A stretch of DNA of 64,000 nucleotides from Dyadobacter endophyticus (GTDB taxonomy: Bacteria; Bacteroidota; Bacteroidia; Cytophagales; Spirosomataceae). Both the position numbers and the translations under genes were made by a program. The notes below the pieces were generated by a model. It had not been told where the DNA came from. It ran no database searches and worked only from the letters and a program-made list of their open reading frames with translations. The DNA lies in NCBI RefSeq assembly GCF_014641595.1, contig NZ_BMIA01000003.1, forward strand, positions 248,001-312,000, given 5' to 3'. Numbering within the stretch: position 1 is the first letter of the stretch; every line of letters begins with the position of its first letter. Positions 27,499 to 36,806 of the stretch are shown one piece after another.

Positions 27499-29055
27499 AT
27501 GCTAAAAAGATTTCCGCTGTTTTTCCTCCTCTGCCTCGGTTTAAGCTTAAATCCTGCCCGCGCGCAAGCTCCTTACAAATTCAGTTTTCAAGGGCTGGCC
27601 GTGGACGACAACCTCCAACCCGTACAAAACTCATCCGTTACCGTCCGGATCAGCATTATCCAGACCCAGGTGCTGGGTCCTGAAGTTTTTCAGGAAATAC
27701 ATTCAACGCAGACCGATTTCAACGGATTTTTCACGGTTATCGTCGGCTCCGCCGGTGGAGATCTTTCCAAGATTGCATGGCCGTACGACATTTTCTTTTT
27801 AAAGGCGGAGATCGATGACGAAAATGACGGCAAGTTTCACTTCATCGGAATGAGCCAGTTGCTCAGCATTCCCTACTCGCTTTATGCCAATGAATCCGGA
27901 AAACTCCGGGAAAATTTTCCTATTCTGCAAAAAGATCAAGGACAACTAAGCGCAGACCTGCCAATCGTTGGAAATGGCGCACGACTGATCTGGCACCCTA
28001 AAAAAGCAGCATTTCGGGCAGGTTTGACCAACGGCACCTGGGAAGACAGCAACATAGGCCAGGGTTCGGTCGCTGTTGGGTGGGATGCGGAGGCTAGTGG
28101 ATTTGGCGCAGCGTCGGTGGGGAATTACTCGGTTTCTTCCGGCCATCAAGCATTCACGATTGGTAACCATGCAAATGCGGTACAAGCCAATTCGTTTAGT
28201 ATCGGAAACTTTTGTTACGCCTATAACCCTAATTCGTTCGCAATAGGCAATTCAGCGGCCGCGATGGGTGATTACAGCATTTCATTGGGCTACCATACTG
28301 TTGCCAAAGCGCCGCACAGCGTAGCCATCGGGCTTTTTAACAACTCATTCGAACAACCAAACGGCGGACCAGGCGACCGACTTTTCCAAATAGGCAATGG
28401 GGTTGACCTCAACAATCGAACCAATGCCATGACAGTTTTACGAAATGGAAATATTGGTCTTGGCGCGAAAGCCGTTGCGCCCGAATTTGTACTCGACGTT
28501 GCATCGAGAATGCGAATACGGAATGACGGCAACACCGCCGGTCTCTATCTGAACAACTCCCAAAATAAGCCGGAAGGCTTCATGGGAATGAAGACTGACA
28601 AACAAGTGGGATTTTATCTAAATGGTGCATGGCAATTCTGGGTTGATGACATGGGTAAAACATGGACGCCATTGGGACAGCTCGGCTTTGCCTCCTCCGA
28701 CAAGCGTTTAAAGCAGCACATCACTCCCCTCGAAGGCAGCCTCAACGCCATCAGTCAGATGCGCGGTTACCATTACCACTGGATCGACGCAGGAAGAGGG
28801 AAGGAATTACAGACGGGCGTAATTGCTCAGGAAGTGGAAGCGCATTTCCCCGAGCTTGTTCAAGAAAATGAAGAAGGTTTCAAAACTGTCAATTACACCG
28901 GCCTCATCCCGCATCTGATCGAGTCCGTCCGGGATTTGAAAAATCAGATAGCGGAAATAACAGCATTGAAAAAGGAACTGCGCGAATTAAAAACGTTGAT
29001 CGGGAGAAGTACAACGGGAAACACCACCGCAGGGAACGACGCCAAAGCAAAGTAA
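27499..29055 (+). CDS. Second surface fibre protein with S74 chaperone domain (paralogue)
   Basis: 518 residues, same plan as the protein at 25018. A signal peptide ends at NPARAQ. Then come the beta-domain (FSFQGLAVDDNLQPVQNSSV to LLSIPYSLYA), YadA-like repeats (about 190-280, SVAVGWDAEASGFGAASVG), and an S74 chaperone with SDKRLK at S400-K405, GVIAQEVEAHFPELV and a C-terminal coiled coil. The two proteins align throughout and share the LIWHPKKAAFRAG-type block before the repeats, so they arose by duplication. This copy has GC content like the rest of the window. No sorting domain is present, so export may depend on a partner or another route. Confidence 0.9.
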   Translation: MLKRFPLFFLLCLGLSLNPARAQAPYKFSFQGLAVDDNLQPVQNSSVTVRISIIQTQVLGPEVFQEIHSTQTDFNGFFTVIVGSAGGDLSKIAWPYDIFFLKAEIDDENDGKFHFIGMSQLLSIPYSLYANESGKLRENFPILQKDQGQLSADLPIVGNGARLIWHPKKAAFRAGLTNGTWEDSNIGQGSVAVGWDAEASGFGAASVGNYSVSSGHQAFTIGNHANAVQANSFSIGNFCYAYNPNSFAIGNSAAAMGDYSISLGYHTVAKAPHSVAIGLFNNSFEQPNGGPGDRLFQIGNGVDLNNRTNAMTVLRNGNIGLGAKAVAPEFVLDVASRMRIRNDGNTAGLYLNNSQNKPEGFMGMKTDKQVGFYLNGAWQFWVDDMGKTWTPLGQLGFASSDKRLKQHITPLEGSLNAISQMRGYHYHWIDAGRGKELQTGVIAQEVEAHFPELVQENEEGFKTVNYTGLIPHLIESVRDLKNQIAEITALKKELRELKTLIGRSTTGNTTAGNDAKAK

Positions 29056-29086
29056 CATTTTTTATGAGGGTTAAGGGTGATTCAAA

Positions 29087-29119
29087 CAGAGGCCGCCGAA
29101 TCGGCAGTCTCTGTTTTTT
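29087..29119 (+). terminator. Terminator after the second fibre gene
   Basis: CAGAGGCCGCCG and CGGCAGTCTCTG (29102-29113) form a 12-bp stem with a three-base loop and two imperfect pairs, followed by six T residues. It sits between convergent genes and could also stop the minus-strand gene weakly. Confidence 0.82.
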
Positions 29120-29133
29120 GTTCATGCAATGCC

Positions 29134-29775
29134 TCAATTGCATATTTCGGTTAGTTGCTGCCGTAACACCCGCTTCGTAAGTGAAGTGTAAGTAACAGCC
29201 GCGGTAACGCTGATCAACGACCACATGCCATAGTCTCTTACCATTCCGCCCGCGTCTTTCAGCCCGGCGAAGTAAGCCGCGATCCCGCAGGCAGCGCCTG
29301 CTATTCCGCCCAGCAGAAAGGACAGAATACATTTCCAGGCCCACTGCCGGGGTTTAGGCAGTAACGGGGCTATCACACGGGCATTAATAATACCGATCGC
29401 TACGTACATAAAAATGATATCGAAGGGAATGTACAATGTGTAATAACCAAGCCAGAAAGCGGCAGGCACAAACAACAGAAAGTAACTCAATCCTCTAAAC
29501 GTGCCGAGGGAAAAACGTGATTGAAGCGCCCGATTTTGTAATACAACCAGTATTACCATAAAAGTTACGACAGAGACATTATGCATAATCAGTTGCGGCA
29601 TGGTCAGCGCCTTGTCGTGCGTACCGGTAAAATAGTGCGCCAGGAACGGATGCAAAATGGCCAGTCCGAGGACGTTGGCACAAATGTGATTGAGGGTCCA
29701 TGTTTTCAATAGCAAGGAGGTGTCATGGTCGCGAAGCGCCTGGCCGTCCACGGGAAGAGTCATTTCATTTTTCAT
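29134..29775 (-). CDS. Integral membrane protein of unknown function
   Basis: 213 residues with about six hydrophobic helices: around residues 28-48, 62-82, 92-115, 118-140, 150-170 and 180-200. A small Gly/Ala-rich helix (LLGGIAGAACGIAAYFAGL) precedes the last one. The N-terminus is cytosol-like with no signal peptide. I do not recognise a family or catalytic motif. It lies 96 bp downstream of a Crp/Fnr-type regulator on the same strand and is probably controlled by or co-transcribed with it. Confidence 0.75.
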   Translation of the reverse strand: MKNEMTLPVDGQALRDHDTSLLLKTWTLNHICANVLGLAILHPFLAHYFTGTHDKALTMPQLIMHNVSVVTFMVILVVLQNRALQSRFSLGTFRGLSYFLLFVPAAFWLGYYTLYIPFDIIFMYVAIGIINARVIAPLLPKPRQWAWKCILSFLLGGIAGAACGIAAYFAGLKDAGGMVRDYGMWSLISVTAAVTYTSLTKRVLRQQLTEICN

Positions 29776-29871
29776 TTTAAATGGCTGAATAGTTAATTGT
29801 AAACATCGCAGGAACTCCCATGCGATGGCACAAAGGTATCCCGCCTGTCTTCGGCAAATGCTTGACGATCG

Positions 29872-30456
29872 TCAAGAAAACACGGAGCTAGCCAGCCGTT
29901 TTCGTATACGGCTCAAACTTTCGGCACTGACGCCCAACATGTTTGCCAGGTACTTCAACGGAACACGTCTCGTCATATCTGGTTCATGTTCCAGCAAATG
30001 CAGGTACCGATCCTCCGGCCGGTCCCAGGTAAGTCTCGCTGCACGCTCGGCCGCTTGCTGCAAGGCCCGCTCGCCAACCATCCTCGAAAAACGCTCAAAA
30101 GCCGGGCATTCGACCAATAAAAGATCCCGGTCTGATTTGGAAAGAACAAACACAACAGAATCTTCCAGTGCCACAGAATTGTTCGTTGTAGGAGTCCCAT
30201 GATAGAAACTGTCGAAATCTGTAAAGAACTGGTTTTCAAAGTTGACGTTACAAGTCTTCTCTACACCGTCGCGCCAGGTGAAATGGCGGATGGCACCTTT
30301 GCTCACGAAACCGATGAAGTCATACTGCCTTCCTTCCCTGATCAGAAATTGCTTCCGTTTCAATCTGACCGGTTTTAAATAGCGTTCAACAATAGCCAGC
30401 TCGCCGGCAGACATCCCGGCCATTTCACGGCAAAGATTTAGCAGAGGTTCTGTCAT
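29872..30456 (-). CDS. Crp/Fnr family transcriptional regulator
   Basis: 194 residues. An N-terminal cyclic-nucleotide-binding-type beta roll (about 20-125) contains FLIREGRQYDFIGFVSKG and FFTDFDSFYHG. A shortened C-terminal helix-turn-helix (about 160-190) includes LKYLANMLGVSAESLSRIRK. It lacks the classic cAMP-binding motif and an Fe-S Cys cluster, as is usual for the many small Crp-like regulators of Bacteroidota, so the ligand is unknown. It likely regulates the membrane protein gene just downstream and perhaps itself. Confidence 0.9.
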   Translation of the reverse strand: MTEPLLNLCREMAGMSAGELAIVERYLKPVRLKRKQFLIREGRQYDFIGFVSKGAIRHFTWRDGVEKTCNVNFENQFFTDFDSFYHGTPTTNNSVALEDSVVFVLSKSDRDLLLVECPAFERFSRMVGERALQQAAERAARLTWDRPEDRYLHLLEHEPDMTRRVPLKYLANMLGVSAESLSRIRKRLASSVFS

Positions 30457-30518
30457 AGGAAAGTTCGGATATTTATAAAAGAGCTATTGACCTATCCATC
30501 AACACAATAACTTTAACA

Positions 30519-30526
30519 CAAAAATA
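30519..30526 (-). promoter_or_regulatory. Candidate -7 promoter element for the Crp/Fnr gene
   Basis: On the minus strand this reads TATTTTTG, matching TAnnTTTG, and lies about 62 bp before the ATG at 30456. No TTTG is seen at the -33 position, so support is one box only. Confidence 0.35.
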
Positions 30527-30571
30527 CCCTAACCCGGTGGTAGCAGAATACCGTTCACTAACTGCGGGCTA

Positions 30572-33148
30572 TCAAGAATGCAGTACTTCCGGCATATCTT
30601 TTCTGAAATCCTCCCCATAAATACGGTTGTACTCCCGGGCGAAGTTCTCAAAGGTAGTTTTCGCCAGCGAATGCTTGCCCAGGTGAGCTAATGCTTTGCA
30701 TTTCAAGATCATCGCCTCTTCATTCACCGGATCGAAATAAAAAACATAATTGGCCAGTTTCACGAGGAATTCGGGATCGTCGGCGATCTTCACAGATGCG
30801 GCGTAACGCAGGTAAGCATCGACGATCTCATTCGAGATTTCCGATTTGAAGCTATCCAGCCACTCATATTCTACATTCGAGAGGAAATTGCCTCGCTTGG
30901 TAATGCTGGCAAGTTCAATAATGCTATGCTTGGTAAGCAGCTTCCGGTTTCCGAGCAGGGTGAGGTAATGCATGTAATCGACTTCGATTTTCCCGAAATC
31001 GATTTTGATCTTCCAGTAACCGGTCTCCTTAGATACCTGGCAATATTTCATCTTGTCGAGGATCGCTTTCAGCTTTGCGATATTTACCGACCGGTTGTTC
31101 CGCGCACTTTCCGAAGGTTTGTCGAACCACAAAAGCTCTTTCAACTTCTCCGAACTGATCCCATCCCAGCGGATTGAATAAAGTAATATGACCAGGAACA
31201 ACTCCTTCACCAACGGGCTGAAATGTTTAGTGATCTCATTCCCGTCCTCATCATACAGCTGCAAATTCCCGAACAGTAGAATACAACTCTGGTAAGGCGC
31301 TGCCTTTTCAACGATTTCGTCGTCCACCAATGCCTGGTGCGCAGCGGGCGTATACTCCGATTCCGGTACCGGCCCTACCACCGGCGCCTTCGTCGCTTTT
31401 TGCTTGCCCAATTGCCCCGGCATGTAATGGTACAGCCAGTACACCAGCAATGCCGCAGCGAACAACCCGGCGATTATCCACAAACTACGCCCAGCAGAAC
31501 TTTCCGTTGAAGCCGTTTGCGGCGCAACGGTTTCGAGCGGCGGAGCATAAAGCGAATAAATGGCGACCTTCGTCTGCAAATTGGCATCGCGGTAGAGCGT
31601 TACCGCCACGAAGCGGCCGTTTGCTTTATCATAAAATAGGTCGGCAAAAGACTCGATATCGATGAATTGGTACGGCACTTTCGAACCGACGAGCTTGAAT
31701 TCCGGACGGGTAAGCGACCCTTTGATCAATTGCAGCTCGGAACTGAACTGATGTTTAGGGAATATCAATGCGTAGTAGGAGCTGTCTTTTTCATTGATAA
31801 TCATTGAGTTACCAAAAACAAAATCCTCCTTCGGTACTTTCAGCTCGTAGATTTTCCTGAACTTCCGTTGGGCACGGTCGAAATACAACAAGTCGTACCA
31901 GTTACGCGGGCTGAGCATTTGCTGGCCTGTGGAACTGCCATACCCGCCCATTACATACGCGCCGCCGGATGTAGCCCCCAGCGCGGCAAGGTACCGGGGT
32001 GTAAAGACGGAGTCTTTCAGCGCGATCTGCTGCCATGTTCCCGACGGCAGGTGGTAGCGCTGCACTTCCTTTTTATAAGCCAGATGCCCGTAGCCGCCCA
32101 GCATGTAAATAGAAGAATCGGCCGGAGAAAGGAATTTGTTCGCCTGCAGGTAATAGGTCTTGGCCTGGGCGGCGATATCGCTTTTATCCCAGCTGCGGGT
32201 GAGTGTGTCAAATGCCGTGACCTGCTTTTCGTTTAGAAAGATATTATACAAACGGTTCCTGCCGGGATCAAAAAGCACCTGATTATCAACATACACCGGT
32301 TGCTTTCCGCTTTGGTAGGGCATGGTTACCAGCCGGTTACCAGCCAGACTGAACCGCACAAGGGAATCCTGCCCTATTACAAACACATTGCTGCTTTTCT
32401 CGTCAAACCCCACTCTGACGTAGCCTTTCAGCGTCACGGTTTGTAAAAGTTTCCATTCATAATGCAGCTTTTTGATCCAGATTGGGTTGGTCGCCAACGC
32501 TGCTTTTCGCCCGATTTCCTCGGTTGCCTTCGAACCGTCCGTTTCATTCAATGGCCAATTGTAGGCAATGCGGCCTTCCGAACGCAATTCCACGTGCCGG
32601 ATCTTCATGGGCGGCAAGTCCGTCGTACGGAATTCCTTGTACTGGTTTGCGCCGAAAAGGATCTTGTAGCATCCTTTCGTTATATATTTTACAGGTTGTG
32701 AGAAATTGCGGTTACCGTACACGACGGTGATCTGTTGTTTTTGCTTCTGAAAACGGAGCGTAATGCGGTTCCATTTGGCGAAAAGATCGTCGCCCTGGAA
32801 ATCGAAAGCAATGGGAGAGAACTGTTCGCCGATGATGAGCTTGAAATGGTCGTGTTTGACGGAGCTGTTGTCGTAAATCAGGTCGATATTCTGCTGGTCG
32901 TCGCCGATAACGCGGACGATATAGCCGAAATAGGTCTTCTTATTCCTGAGAAAAGACAGTTCAAATGAGAGTTCGAAATCGCCGTCCAGGCAAATCGGGC
33001 CATCCGGGCTCAGGTCGAGGCCCGTCCGTTTATCCTGCACCGCTTCAAAGCTCTCGAAACCAAGCCCGTACGACTGGCCCCGCACCTCGGAAAGGACGCA
33101 TGACAACGCAATTGACCAAATACAAAAAAGAATAAACCTGAATTTCAT
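30572..33148 (-). CDS. Membrane-anchored regulator: Kelch-like sensor with SARP/BTAD output domain
   Basis: 858 residues from the ATG at 33148; an ATG at 33193 would add 15 residues before the signal peptide. Layout: signal peptide; LamG-like beta-sandwich (about 25-210); Kelch/galactose-oxidase-like propeller repeats (about 230-530, with SIYMLGGYGHLAY and GGAYVMGGYGSST); one membrane helix at about 555-575 (SLWIIAGLFAAALLVYW); then a cytosolic winged helix (about 622-720, FSPLVKELFLVILLYS, GISSEKLKELLW) and a bacterial transcriptional activator helical domain to the end. This would sense an extracytoplasmic signal and bind DNA directly without phosphotransfer. It is divergent from the GH92 gene with about 300 bp between, so that gene is the likely target. 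Confidence 0.82.
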   Translation of the reverse strand: MKFRFILFCIWSIALSCVLSEVRGQSYGLGFESFEAVQDKRTGLDLSPDGPICLDGDFELSFELSFLRNKKTYFGYIVRVIGDDQQNIDLIYDNSSVKHDHFKLIIGEQFSPIAFDFQGDDLFAKWNRITLRFQKQKQQITVVYGNRNFSQPVKYITKGCYKILFGANQYKEFRTTDLPPMKIRHVELRSEGRIAYNWPLNETDGSKATEEIGRKAALATNPIWIKKLHYEWKLLQTVTLKGYVRVGFDEKSSNVFVIGQDSLVRFSLAGNRLVTMPYQSGKQPVYVDNQVLFDPGRNRLYNIFLNEKQVTAFDTLTRSWDKSDIAAQAKTYYLQANKFLSPADSSIYMLGGYGHLAYKKEVQRYHLPSGTWQQIALKDSVFTPRYLAALGATSGGAYVMGGYGSSTGQQMLSPRNWYDLLYFDRAQRKFRKIYELKVPKEDFVFGNSMIINEKDSSYYALIFPKHQFSSELQLIKGSLTRPEFKLVGSKVPYQFIDIESFADLFYDKANGRFVAVTLYRDANLQTKVAIYSLYAPPLETVAPQTASTESSAGRSLWIIAGLFAAALLVYWLYHYMPGQLGKQKATKAPVVGPVPESEYTPAAHQALVDDEIVEKAAPYQSCILLFGNLQLYDEDGNEITKHFSPLVKELFLVILLYSIRWDGISSEKLKELLWFDKPSESARNNRSVNIAKLKAILDKMKYCQVSKETGYWKIKIDFGKIEVDYMHYLTLLGNRKLLTKHSIIELASITKRGNFLSNVEYEWLDSFKSEISNEIVDAYLRYAASVKIADDPEFLVKLANYVFYFDPVNEEAMILKCKALAHLGKHSLAKTTFENFAREYNRIYGEDFRKDMPEVLHS

Positions 33149-33446
33149 AAGAGCGGGTTGAAAAGAAAACCGCGAAAAGTTTTCTCCTGGCAATGCATTT
33201 AAGGGTTCTGTTAATCGATTGTTAAGCTTTTCTTAATGAGCCCGTGTTTAATTCGCTTTTCACTTGCCCAAAGCAACACTTGCACGATATCAATTTAAAG
33301 TTAAACAATAACCAGGGTTTTTAATAACCCGCCCAACACCCGCCTGCTTTTTCAGGAAAGCCCGGAACAAACTGTTATCTATACTTTGTAAAACAAAAAT
33401 CAATCAGAATATAAGCGCCGAAACCGTAATTAAAATTTGATTAAGC
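33149..33446. promoter_or_regulatory. Divergent promoter region between the SARP-type regulator and GH92 genes
   Basis: About 300 AT-rich bp. On the plus strand TATACTTTG (33380-33388) resembles the -7 element TAnnTTTG with one extra base and lies 58 bp before the GH92 ATG. A GAAAAC/GTTTTC inverted repeat lies near the regulator start. No operator can be assigned. Confidence 0.4.
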
Positions 33447-35663
33447 ATGATCCTAACTTTTAAAAAACTCACAACCTCCTCGTTCATACTTGCCTTTTGC
33501 TTGCATTCACTGACCAGTCCGGCGCAAAAAAATCCCGAAAAAGACAACCTGCAATATGTCGACCTTCGCGTTGGAAACGTAGGACAGCTTCTCGAACCAA
33601 CCCGGCCGACGGTGCAGCTGCCCAACCAGATGATGCGGATGTTTCCGGTCCGCCAGGACTACCTCGACGACCAGATTTCCAGTTTCCCGGCCATTATCGT
33701 ATCGCACCGGCTTGGTCAGGCATTTGCCCTACGCCCTAGCATCCTGCCGGTTAGCGCGGCCTCGTGGAAGCACAAAATGGCCTACGACCACGACCTGGAA
33801 GTGCTCCGGCCCCATTATTATTCAACTTATCTGATTGACGATGAAGTAAAAGTAGAATTTGTCCCCGGTAAAAAAGCAGGGATTTACCGTTTTGAATTTC
33901 CTAAAAACGGCCACAAAAGTATCCTTTTCGACCAATACAACAACGGAGAGGCAAGCTGGAAGTTTGACGGCGGAAAAGAAATCATCGCCCGTGAAATTTA
34001 TCACGATGACATTCCCGTTTACCTCTACGGAACGTTCAGCCAGACAGGTAAAACCGGTTTGCTGAATGGTGAAAATAAAGTATCAAAAGCCTACATTACA
34101 TTTCCCGACAATACCTCCACCATTGAATTCCGCTATGCTATTTCGTTTGTGAGCGCAGCACAAGCGAAGAAAAATTTTGAAAACGAAGTAAAAAATACAG
34201 GGTTTGAAGACCTGAAAAAGGCTGGTGAAAAAATCTGGTCGGAAACAATCGGACAAATCCGCGTGGAAGGTGGTACCGAAGCGCAAAAACGCAGCTTTTA
34301 TTCATCGCTCTATCGCACTTATGAGCGGATGGTGAATATTTCAGAAGACAATCAATATTACAGCGGTTATGATAAAAAGATTCACACCAGCAACCGGCCA
34401 TTTTATGTAGATGACTGGACCTGGGACACTTACCTGGCGCACCACCCACTGCGCGTGATCCTAAACCCGGCGCAGGAAGAGGATATGCTGCAATCGTTTG
34501 TGAATATGTATGAGCAAAGCGGCTGGCTGCCCACTTTCCCCGTGCTTTTCGGCGATCACGCATGCATGAATGGCTTCCACTCGTCCATCACATTGCTCGA
34601 CGGTTACCGCAAAGGCCTTAAAAACTTTGACATTGCCAAGGCGTACGAAGCCATGAAAAAGAACGCCGAGCAAGCCACCATGCTTCCATGGCGGAATGGA
34701 CCGAAATGCGAGCTCGACGACATTTACCATTCCAAGGGCTTCTTTCCGGCACTGAAACCAGGGGAGAAAGAGACGGTCAAACTCGTGGATGGCTTTGAGA
34801 AGCGTCAGGCAGTAGCGGTTACCCTCGGCGGCGCCTATGACGACTGGGCGGTGGGCCAACTTGCCAAAGACCTGGGCAAAAACGCTGATTTTGAAAAATT
34901 CAATGCCCGGGCCAGGAATTACAAAAATCTTTGGAACGACGAAAAGCAGATGTTCATCCCCAAAGACAGCCACGGCAAATGGATTGCCATCGATCCGAAA
35001 TTTGATGGCGGAATGGGAGGCCGCGATTTTTATGACGAAAACAACGGCTGGACTTACAAATGGCAGGTGCAGCACGACGTGAACGGCCTTGTGAGCCTGA
35101 TGGGCGGCAAAAAGAATTTCGAAACCAGCCTCGATCAGCTTTACCGTGAGGGACTGGGCCGCAGCAAATACGAGTTCTGGGGCAAATTCCCGGATGCGAC
35201 GGGGTTGGTAGGACAATATTCGATGGGGAACGAGCCAAGCTTTCACATTCCATACCTTTATAACTTCACCGATTCTCCCTGGAAAACGCAGAAACGCGTG
35301 CGCTTCCTGCTCGACGTCTGGTTCAAAGACAATATATTCGGGATACCGGGCGACGAAGACGGCGGCGGTATGACGGCATTTGTGGTCTTCTCATCCATGG
35401 GCTTTTACCCGATCACGCCAGGCCTTCCGCTTTACACCATCGGCAGCCCTGTTTTCGAAAAAGTGACGATCGACCTGCCCGGCGGCAGGGAGTTCAAAGT
35501 AATTGCAAAAAATTGCTCGGTGGTTAACAAATACATCCAAAACGCCAAAATGAACGGCAAAGAGCTAAACACTCCCACATTCACGCACGAAGAGCTGATA
35601 AATGGCGGAACGCTGGAACTGGAAATGGGCCCGCTGCCGAATAAGAGTTGGGGGCGTGAATGA
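33447..35663 (+). CDS. Glycoside hydrolase family 92 (alpha-mannosidase-type), exported
   Basis: 738 residues. A signal peptide ends near TSPAQ. The N-terminal beta-sandwich (about 30-260) leads to an (alpha/alpha)6 barrel with the family marks YVDDWTWDTYLAHHPLRV, GYDKKIHTSNRPF and the C-terminal GIPGDEDGGGMTAFVVFSSM, which holds the catalytic acidic residues and Ca-binding region. Known GH92 enzymes are Ca-dependent exo-alpha-mannosidases that invert configuration. The N-terminal motif here differs from the common GTGGHGHTFPG form, so linkage or sugar may differ. It is probably regulated by the divergent membrane-anchored regulator at 30572. No SusCD pair adjoins it. Confidence 0.9.
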   Translation: MILTFKKLTTSSFILAFCLHSLTSPAQKNPEKDNLQYVDLRVGNVGQLLEPTRPTVQLPNQMMRMFPVRQDYLDDQISSFPAIIVSHRLGQAFALRPSILPVSAASWKHKMAYDHDLEVLRPHYYSTYLIDDEVKVEFVPGKKAGIYRFEFPKNGHKSILFDQYNNGEASWKFDGGKEIIAREIYHDDIPVYLYGTFSQTGKTGLLNGENKVSKAYITFPDNTSTIEFRYAISFVSAAQAKKNFENEVKNTGFEDLKKAGEKIWSETIGQIRVEGGTEAQKRSFYSSLYRTYERMVNISEDNQYYSGYDKKIHTSNRPFYVDDWTWDTYLAHHPLRVILNPAQEEDMLQSFVNMYEQSGWLPTFPVLFGDHACMNGFHSSITLLDGYRKGLKNFDIAKAYEAMKKNAEQATMLPWRNGPKCELDDIYHSKGFFPALKPGEKETVKLVDGFEKRQAVAVTLGGAYDDWAVGQLAKDLGKNADFEKFNARARNYKNLWNDEKQMFIPKDSHGKWIAIDPKFDGGMGGRDFYDENNGWTYKWQVQHDVNGLVSLMGGKKNFETSLDQLYREGLGRSKYEFWGKFPDATGLVGQYSMGNEPSFHIPYLYNFTDSPWKTQKRVRFLLDVWFKDNIFGIPGDEDGGGMTAFVVFSSMGFYPITPGLPLYTIGSPVFEKVTIDLPGGREFKVIAKNCSVVNKYIQNAKMNGKELNTPTFTHEELINGGTLELEMGPLPNKSWGRE

Positions 35664-35679
35664 TGAGTTTTGAATGACT

Positions 35680-35718
35680 GGATGATTGAATGAGGAATAT
35701 TCGGTCATTCAATCATTC
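35680..35718. terminator. Inverted repeat between convergent GH92 and AraC genes
   Basis: GGATGATTGAATG and CATTCAATCATTC form a 13-bp stem with one mismatch. The right arm overlaps the AraC stop codon. It probably terminates transcription in both directions, though it has no long T tract. Confidence 0.5.
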
Positions 35719-36725
35719 AAAATTCCCCTATACCCCGCCGGTGTCGTTCCGGTCCAGCGCTTGAATGCCCGGGAGAACGCGCTTAGCTCGTTGTATCCCA
35801 GCATGTAGGAAATTTCCTTGGCGTAATACCCTCCGGTTTGGAGATAGTGGAGTGCGAGCGATTTGCGTACATCGTCGGCTAATTCCTGATATGTAACTTG
35901 CTCGTCCTTCAACTTTCGTTGCAGGCTGCGCGGGCTAACGTTGAAATTGGCTGCCATTTCTTCGAGCGGAACTATGCCTAGATAAGCGTTTTTCCACAAA
36001 TATTGCTGCACTTTATCCTGCCACGAATTGCTCGCTGATTTGGCGGGCGATCCGGCATTTATCTTTTGGAGGAGGCTTTCCTGTAATGCGTAGTTCGCAG
36101 TGAGGATGGGCATGTCCCAATATTTTCGATCGAAAGTAATCGCGTAGCTGTTCTCCGAATGGGTCGGCGTGCAACGCAGGATGCGTTCGAGCTCCCGGGC
36201 AGTCTGCTCAGCAAAAGGCATTGCTACGCGCTGGGGTCGTATATGTGCGAGAATGAGGCCGTCGAGCTCGTGAACGGTAAAAACAAAGAAAAAATTGATC
36301 ATTTGCCCGAATGCAAAAGGCGACGCAGCACGATGTTGGTCGTCGGGAATGAAACGAAGTGTGAATGTGTCGATGTCGCGCTCCACAACCACGCTAAACA
36401 AATCGGTGATCAGCGGCGTGAGGGCAACCGCCTGCTCTACGCCCTGACCAACTGTTGTGCTGCTCTTGACAATATCTCCGACTATTCCTAATGCCGCCAA
36501 TTGAAGCGACTCGCCCAAATGCAGCCCAAATAGCGGGTCGCTGCTCAGATGACAGGCATTCAGCCAGAGATCATTGAACTGCTTACGGCTTATTTCGACC
36601 GGCCCGCCGGAAGTAAGCATTTCCAGGTCGATCCCCGAAATACGGCAAAGCTTTTCTAACGGAAGGTCGCGCTGGGCGGCATATGCCATAAAAGCCAGAA
36701 TAAATTGTCGCTGCTGATCGTTCAT
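35709..36725 (-). CDS. AraC family transcriptional regulator
   Basis: 338 residues. Residues about 20-205 form the arabinose-binding-type N-terminal domain shared with OruR/GbdR-like regulators (DPLFGLHLGESLQLAALGIVG). Residues 235-335 hold the paired helix-turn-helix domain, including SPRSLQRKLKDEQVTYQELA and SYMLGYNELSAFSRAFKRWT. The N-terminal domain suggests an effector-binding activator, but the ligand and target are unknown. It is convergent with GH92. A strong terminator-like hairpin lies immediately before its start codon (36744-36779), so its expression may be controlled by attenuation. Confidence 0.92.
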   Translation of the reverse strand: MNDQQRQFILAFMAYAAQRDLPLEKLCRISGIDLEMLTSGGPVEISRKQFNDLWLNACHLSSDPLFGLHLGESLQLAALGIVGDIVKSSTTVGQGVEQAVALTPLITDLFSVVVERDIDTFTLRFIPDDQHRAASPFAFGQMINFFFVFTVHELDGLILAHIRPQRVAMPFAEQTARELERILRCTPTHSENSYAITFDRKYWDMPILTANYALQESLLQKINAGSPAKSASNSWQDKVQQYLWKNAYLGIVPLEEMAANFNVSPRSLQRKLKDEQVTYQELADDVRKSLALHYLQTGGYYAKEISYMLGYNELSAFSRAFKRWTGTTPAGYRGILND

Positions 36726-36743
36726 GGCCTAAATTTAACGATT

Positions 36744-36779
36744 AAAAAAATATCCCTCCAACAGGCGCCGGAGGGATAT
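36744..36779 (-). terminator. Intrinsic terminator just upstream of the AraC start (possible attenuator)
   Basis: A perfect 10-bp stem (ATATCCCTCC at 36750-36759 with GGAGGGATAT at 36770-36779), a 10-base loop containing GGCGCC, and on the minus strand a run of seven T. It ends 18 bp before the ATG at 36725. The T run points toward the AraC gene, so the hairpin either lies in the AraC leader or stops transcripts arriving from the kinase at 37568. Confidence 0.8.
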
Positions 36780-36806
36780 CGATGATACTCAACGTTAATT
36801 AATGCA

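Noticed and set aside
25018..29055. The S74 proteins as remnants of a prophage tail
   Set aside because: No capsid, tail, terminase, integrase or lysis gene is nearby, both proteins have export signals, and one is coupled to a T9SS-sorted protein.
8166..35663. One large polysaccharide locus uniting the sulfatase operon with the GH92 gene
   Set aside because: They are separated by 14 kb of kinases, fibre proteins and other regulators on both strands, and GH92 has its own divergent regulator.
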